Of a stretch of DNA of 64,000 bases, positions 58,756 to 64,000 are shown one piece after another. Source of the DNA: Termitomyces sp. T153 (lineage: Eukaryota > Basidiomycota > Agaricomycetes > Agaricales > Lyophyllaceae); contig JACKQL020000036.1 of NCBI GenBank assembly GCA_018296165.2, forward strand, positions 248,001 through 312,000. The letters run 5' to 3'. The notes below the pieces were generated by a model. The model was given only the letters and a program-made list of their open reading frames with translations, did no database searches and had not been told where the DNA came from. Positions within the stretch are counted from its first letter, which is position 1. The number at the start of each line of letters is the position of its first letter. Position numbers and translations under genes: made by a program.

Positions 58756-59461
58756 GATTGAGGGCAAAGCTAGAGATGCTGTAGTGGGAAGCGCTAAACC
58801 GAAGCTTAAAAGCCTTCGCATTGGTTTATAGCAAGACTTAGACGCCCGGGAGGCCCCAGAGCGGCCTGACCGGCAGAATTCACAACAGCTGATGTACCTC
58901 AGTGTAGTGAACACTGATAGGATGGAGTGCATCTTGTCCGGAGTGCATCGTCAGTCGTACAATATTTTGCGGCAGATGTAAGAGTCATTCAGGAGTTTGC
59001 TGCCAGGATTTATTCGAAGCGAGTACTGGGAATTTGTGGGTGGTTAGGACCGCAATATCCGTTTTATCTCTCGTCGAGCTACACTAAGTTTGTCTTCAAT
59101 GAGGCTCTGGGAGAATTATTGTTTGAAAGGATCGTTCACAGAGAGGATTGGGCGCACTATATCGGTCAAATGTCTGTTGTGTTCGAATTCACCCCGTATC
59201 CAAACGATAGTTTCTCGTCTCGTCACGGGGTTCGGAATGACTGAGAAAAAGTCAGTGAATTTCATCGCAACGCTTGCAGGTCTACCTCGGGACGCGCGAA
59301 TGACATGACGATAAAAGTTGAGGACCTTCTGCTTGAGAATGAAATGTTTGAGAGTGAGCTCTGAGGCTGGGATCATTACCAAGGTCACTGGCAGACAAAT
59401 TGAATAATTTAAGTCCCGAAGGATCTTCCCAACCCATCACAACTATCTTCATCCTCGCCTT
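58756..59461. other. Divergent intergenic region, no gene seen
   Basis: About 700 bp between the divergent RdRP and 4E-T-like genes. It probably holds both promoters and possibly a 5' extension of the RdRP up to 58932. No domain or RNA recognised. Confidence 0.4.
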
Positions 59462-62400
59462 ATGACAACACTTGAATCAAACACTACGACGAGCTCAAAT
59501 GCGGTCGAGCAACTGGTCACGTCTCTTGAAAACGTTTCTGTCCACGACGTGGCCAGTCAAACCGAGCTTTTCCCAATGCCGGAAAAAACCACGAGCCCAA
59601 AACCCCCCATGAGGATATATACTCGACCTCAAATTCTCTTTCTGTCGAACTCCCCTTTGATACGGCTCCCGCCAGGGATGCCAGATCTGAAGGAATGGTT
59701 TGGGTGAGGTTTTTGTTTGACTCTCAGCCTCAGCCAACTCACACGGGACATTACAGAGTCGAGAACGAACAAAATCTTGCGAAGAAAGAGTCAGAAACTA
59801 CAACAACCGGCAGTGCCAGGGAAAGACGGTGCGTATTTCGACAGTTGTTGCTCGATAGTATCCAACTTGGTAAAATCTCGTATTATCTAGGTTCAGGCGC
59901 GATATAGAGGACGGAGGCAAGAAAGTTTTGCTTCTGTCTCCGACTTTGACTCAAAGAATCAATACAGAAATGCCCTCGCGTTCCACCTTTCGGTCAACTC
60001 TTTCTCAACCGTCGCAAATGGGGAATTTTAAACACCAGTCCCTGCGTGGTAGCGATCGTGAACGAGAGAAAGATCGTGAACGAGACGTAGATAAAGATCG
60101 CGAAAGAGATATTCGAGACAAAGACGGACACGAAAGGCTCAGACATGTGTGTGTGTTTCGTTCTGGTGTAGTTTCTGATTGAATTTCTCTTCCTTGTCAG
60201 CTGTCGGACAAGTATGACCGTGACAGACTCGCTCTTCCCTTGAGTTCCAGGATCAAGGAAAGGGATCCGGCCCCTCATCTCAGCGCAGGTCCAAGTAGTA
60301 GGACCGTTGGCCAATCTCACCTCGTTCCTGGTTCTCGACGTGATACTCGAGATATCACCAAGAAAAAGGTGGGAGAGACTAGCGAAGATTGGAGAAAAGG
60401 TACGTGTGTTACACCTCTTTGAAGCCATTTCCTGAGGTGCGAGTAAGGGTCAGATGCTCGCTTCATTCGCGAGGAACGTAAGTAACTAGGCTTGAATTGG
60501 TTCATCCTTTTTCGACTGAATTTATCCAGGAACTGATATCACTCGAAGAGATCGGGACGAACTTGGTAAATCTCGTGTTCGTGACTCTTCGAAGTCTCGA
60601 AGGGAAGTATCTCCCTCCCGACGGGATCGCGAGCGTGAGCCCGACCGAGAGCCTGATGATGATCCTCGGAGATGGAGAGACGATGGCAAACGGGATGAGC
60701 GACTCGCCAGGCGGTTACGCGATAAGGACACAGTATTGGATCCTGCGGACCGTCGCTGGGTGGCAGGTGAAGAACGTGAAGGTCGAACAAAACGTCCTAG
60801 TGGGCGTGATAGGAAGCCTATCGATGAAGTTCGGGATCGTGATGATCGTAGAGATAGAGAACGAGAAAAGGAGAAGGAACCGGCTTGGATGGATACTTAT
60901 GTTCCGTCAAAGACTGGTGGAGGCATTCTGGGTGGCAAGGCGGGAGATGGAGAACTCGATGGCATTCAGGCGTGGAAGAAAGAAAGAAAAGAGAAGGAGT
61001 TGAAGGATAAAGTCGACATGAATCCAGCAAAAGGAACCACGAGCAGTACACAAGAATCAGTCCAAAACTTGGATGGCAACGGAGCTTCGCTTGATGAGAT
61101 CCAAATATTCCGATTGCTCATGAAGAGGGAAGAGGAAAAAAAGAAGGTCGACACTACTGACGATGTGTCCCAAACCGGGGTCGAACACTCCATGGAGACG
61201 ACGGCAGTTGCCAAAAACCCTCCACTGTCTTCAAACCCTTCCACGACACATCATGAAATTTTTGATGAATCCAACCCCTCAAATGGAACCGCACCAGCCT
61301 CTTCTACCCAAAGATCCCCTCCACCTGAGGCGCGTTCGGAAACGTCTGCTCCTACATTACTGTCGTTTCTCAGTACTAAGGACGTTTCGCCCTTGCCTGG
61401 TACTCAAATACCTTCCGATATAAGCCGGTCTTCCCTCAATTTATCACATACCACCAATACCCCGCCGATCCAGGAATTTGCTCACCAAACCCACCAAAAT
61501 GCTGATATATCCCGAGATGCTATGCCTCAGTTTAATCCGCCACCAGGGTCCCGTTTATTAGCTTTTGCTCGAACTGCTCCGAAGTCTCAAAATAACCTTT
61601 CTAGTGCCGTCATAAACGGTGAGTATCATCTCGTTGGATTGATGTTTTTCTGAGGCCCAATAGATCCCCCGCCGAGCACCTCACCGAACTTTGGACTTCA
61701 ACAGGCAGAGTTTTCTCTACCCATTTCCTCCAAATCCGACAACCTCCGGCCGTTGCCTGGATTTTCACCATTCGAGGATCACAGTCACTCCCATGGCTTA
61801 GAGGATTTCAATAACCTCGCTGTCTCCCCTGATGCCAATCGTAGGCCGACGACAGAACGGCCTGCCTTCACTCCTCCAATCGAACAACCTCAATTTCTCG
61901 ATTCTACGTCATTGGAAAATGGCAACGGGTATTCTGTGAACAAAGGTAGCAGATTCGCTAAGTTTTTTGACGCAAAGGGACGAGAGGGGCTACCCATATT
62001 ATCAAAAACTCCAGCCGGTCTCGTATCTTCGTCTCCTGGGCCTGGATCCCAGAAACTGGAGCATGGTTACAACACCAATCAAGGGAATGGGCCTGATCCT
62101 CGTGCTATGGACGAAATATATGCAATGCTCAGTAGCTCTGCGCAGGTTCGCAAATTTTCTCTTTGGAGAATGATTGGCGTATAATTCTAATCCATCTTCC
62201 TTCCTACCTTCAGGCTTCACGGGGTGCTCCTCTTCTCTCTAATATAGCTCCCTTGACCAACAATGGAGGATTCGGACTACAACCTCAAAATAACCTTCAC
62301 CTTCTCCAACAGCAACAGATTCATACTAGTCGCCTTGAGCCCTTGTACGAGAGCCATCTCGATGATCGAAACTTTGTTCCAGATGGCATGGTACCGGGCT

Positions 62401-63194
62401 TGCGAGCTGTCCCTCGCAATCGTGATAATTCTTCCATCTACTCGGATATCATTGAAGACGTGCCCTTCAATGTCCAACAGCGGTTCCCACACCAGCAACA
62501 ACGCAACTTCGAGCAGCTTTATTCCGGTGGTCCGCCGGCTTTGTATGGTCAGCAAACTAATCGCAACTCCGGACTGCCTTTGCAAGCAAATCAATTCCGC
62601 GGTGCTCCGTCACCACTTACACATCAGCAAAATCATGTCCCATCCTCTCAGCAGCGTCTTCCCCCTGGGCTTGCTAATCTCGGTGGACGACCGCCTCACG
62701 AGCCTTCACATTTGATAGGAATGCCTGGTATGCCCAATCCTGGGCTACCCGGCACCCTGCATTTGAACGGGTCCAACCAGCAACAAGCTTTCAACAGTTT
62801 TCCGCCAGGTGGCAACTTAGGATATGGAGGCAGCCCACAAGTTCGTGGGCCTCATCAACCACAGACTCAAGGTGCCCATCTCTCCATGGCTGGTCACCCA
62901 AATAACATCGATCCGCGTACTCCAGGTCAAAGCCAATTATTGAATATGGGTGGCGCCGGTGGGTTGCGGAATGCTGGAGTCTTCTTCTCAGGCCAACAGG
63001 CTCCCAGCGGACAGATGCCTCCGCTTCTTGCAATGCGCCAGCAGCAACAACAACAGCAACAGCAACAGCAACAGCTTCCTCCCCAGATGATGAGCCACCT
63101 CCTACCGCCCCATATGCAACACCACGTACCCAACTCATCACAACCAGCTCACGACCTTATGTCGCTTCTCATGGGCGGTGCCCCACGAGAGTAG
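59462..63194 (+). CDS. Predicted eIF4E-binding, 4E-T-like protein
   Basis: Exons 59462-59703, 59757-59828, 59891-59916, 59968-60146, 60201-60399, 60448-60477, 60530-61618, 61664-62145, 62214-63194; 1,099 aa in frame. Near the N-terminus RIYTRPQILFL (51-61) resembles the Y-x4-L-hydrophobic eIF4E-binding motif, followed by SPLIRLPPGMPDLKEWFG. Then an Arg/Asp/Glu-rich region, Ser/Pro-rich linkers, and a Gln-rich C-terminus with a polyQ run (63034-63078). Overall this resembles 4E-T proteins that repress translation and sit in P-bodies, but the match rests on the short motif and layout. The intron at 59917 starts with GC; using the nearby GT (59924) would break the frame. Confidence 0.7.
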
Positions 63195-64000
63195 GTCTCT
63201 TCTGAGATGCTTCGGACGTTCCTTCATTTCGATTTCTTGTTATGCGCTTCTCCAACATATTTCGACTGACACGCGACTGTCAATGTTGCTGCCGAATTGA
63301 TATTAATTCTACCTTCATAATTTTATGTTCCTTGTACATATGTACAGGCCTTCATACATTCATCATTGCGCATGTTCTCAGTGGCACCGATTTGCACACG
63401 TTTCGGCTGTTGCTACCCTGGGACCTTCCGGTTCCAAACCGACGTCAAGCATTGCGTCCCAAAAAGTCGTCTTCTGAGTATTTACATATTGCAATCGAAC
63501 AGAAGTAACACCTCTTAGCATGTGGTCATATTACGCAACGAGGCATGACCGACCGTGTAATCATGGGCTGAAGTTGAGGACGGCGATTCCCCATGAAGGT
63601 TTTTACAAGGCTTCGAAATTTGTATTGTTGTGTACATTACAGACGATCACGCTTTCCGATGAGCATTTCCAGCATTGAATGCAAGTTTCAAGGTGTTCAG
63701 TTAGGGCCGGTAATTAAGGATTTGACAGAGCTCCCCTGTCTCTCGGACCATTGTTTCCATTTTGCAGCTTGATATCTTAGATCCGTCGGTCCATTTGGCA
63801 AGACTGAGCAAAAGCACTCGAATGTCACTGAGTTCATCTACATCGACGAAATTTGAGAGACTAAGCGCTCACTGCTGACCCTGGGTCATCTGTATCAAAG
63901 GGATATACAGCCTATATTCGTGGCAAACCGGATTGCAGGCCTTACCAACAGCTATCAACGTTGACCCCTACACAGACGACTTGAATGCTTTCATATTTCC
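63195..64000. other. 3' flank, no gene seen
   Basis: About 800 bp after the 4E-T-like stop. No reading frame with a recognisable family, and no RNA gene. Likely 3' UTR and intergenic sequence. Confidence 0.4.

Noticed and set aside
59116..59388. 90-codon frame on the minus strand between the RdRP and 4E-T-like genes
   Set aside because: No family match, no intron support, and it lies in a divergent promoter region.
59924..59967. GT donor at 59924 (GTTTTG) in the 4E-T-like gene
   Set aside because: It breaks the frame before the conserved FRSTLSQPSQMGNFKH block; the GC donor at 59917 keeps it.

Overview
The window comes from a filamentous basidiomycete, most likely a mushroom-forming agaricomycete. 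The right half is packed with intact genes carrying many introns of about 45-70 nt, with compact intergenic gaps, an RNAi-type RNA-dependent RNA polymerase, and fungal-type MMM1 and Rap1. The left half is a pile of Ty3/gypsy-type LTR retrotransposons. No rRNA, CRISPR or canonical tRNA was seen.

Left half (1-28,517): five related elements, named A-E here. E (+, 3' part only) sits in D (-), which sits in the gag of C (-). B (+) carries the full element A (-) inside it. Two target-site duplications prove the nesting: CCAGC around A (14,804-14,808 and 25,730-25,734) and ACTTA around B (11,612-11,616 and 28,518-28,522). A has gag, two protease-like domains, RT, RNase H, integrase and a chromodomain, but is broken by TGA codons and frameshifts. 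C, D and E look older and strongly CpG-depleted. B and D have lost most of gag-pol. Four copies (A, B, D, E) retain an extra gene on the opposite strand, between pol and the 3' LTR. In A and D it has two introns at matching positions and predicts a double C-x2-C-x6-C cluster plus a coiled coil. The sequence after each 5' LTR is complementary to the predicted 5' end of the element's own RNA, as in self-priming Tf1-type elements.

Middle (28,518-29,819): about 650 bp of AT-rich inverted repeat whose arms each carry tRNA-like A and B boxes and a T-run.

Right half (29,820-64,000): fourteen protein genes. In order: an AMP-dependent acyl-CoA synthetase ending in a PTS1-like AKL (18 exons, one of 4 nt); a CNH/GYF protein; a D-2-hydroxyglutarate/D-lactate dehydrogenase; telomere protein Rap1; a CDK11-like kinase; a tubulin-tyrosine-ligase-like protein; ERMES subunit MMM1; a small alpha/beta hydrolase; RNA polymerase subunit Rpb8; an unknown Ser-rich protein; a Sec7-PH Arf-GEF; pescadillo (NOP7); Sm-D2; an RRM-containing RdRP; and a 4E-T-like protein (counting the unknown protein, fifteen models). 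Every model was built by joining exons by eye; all close in frame. Several neighbours share short divergent promoters (35,967-36,047; 45,108-45,198; 54,119-54,217; 58,756-59,461).
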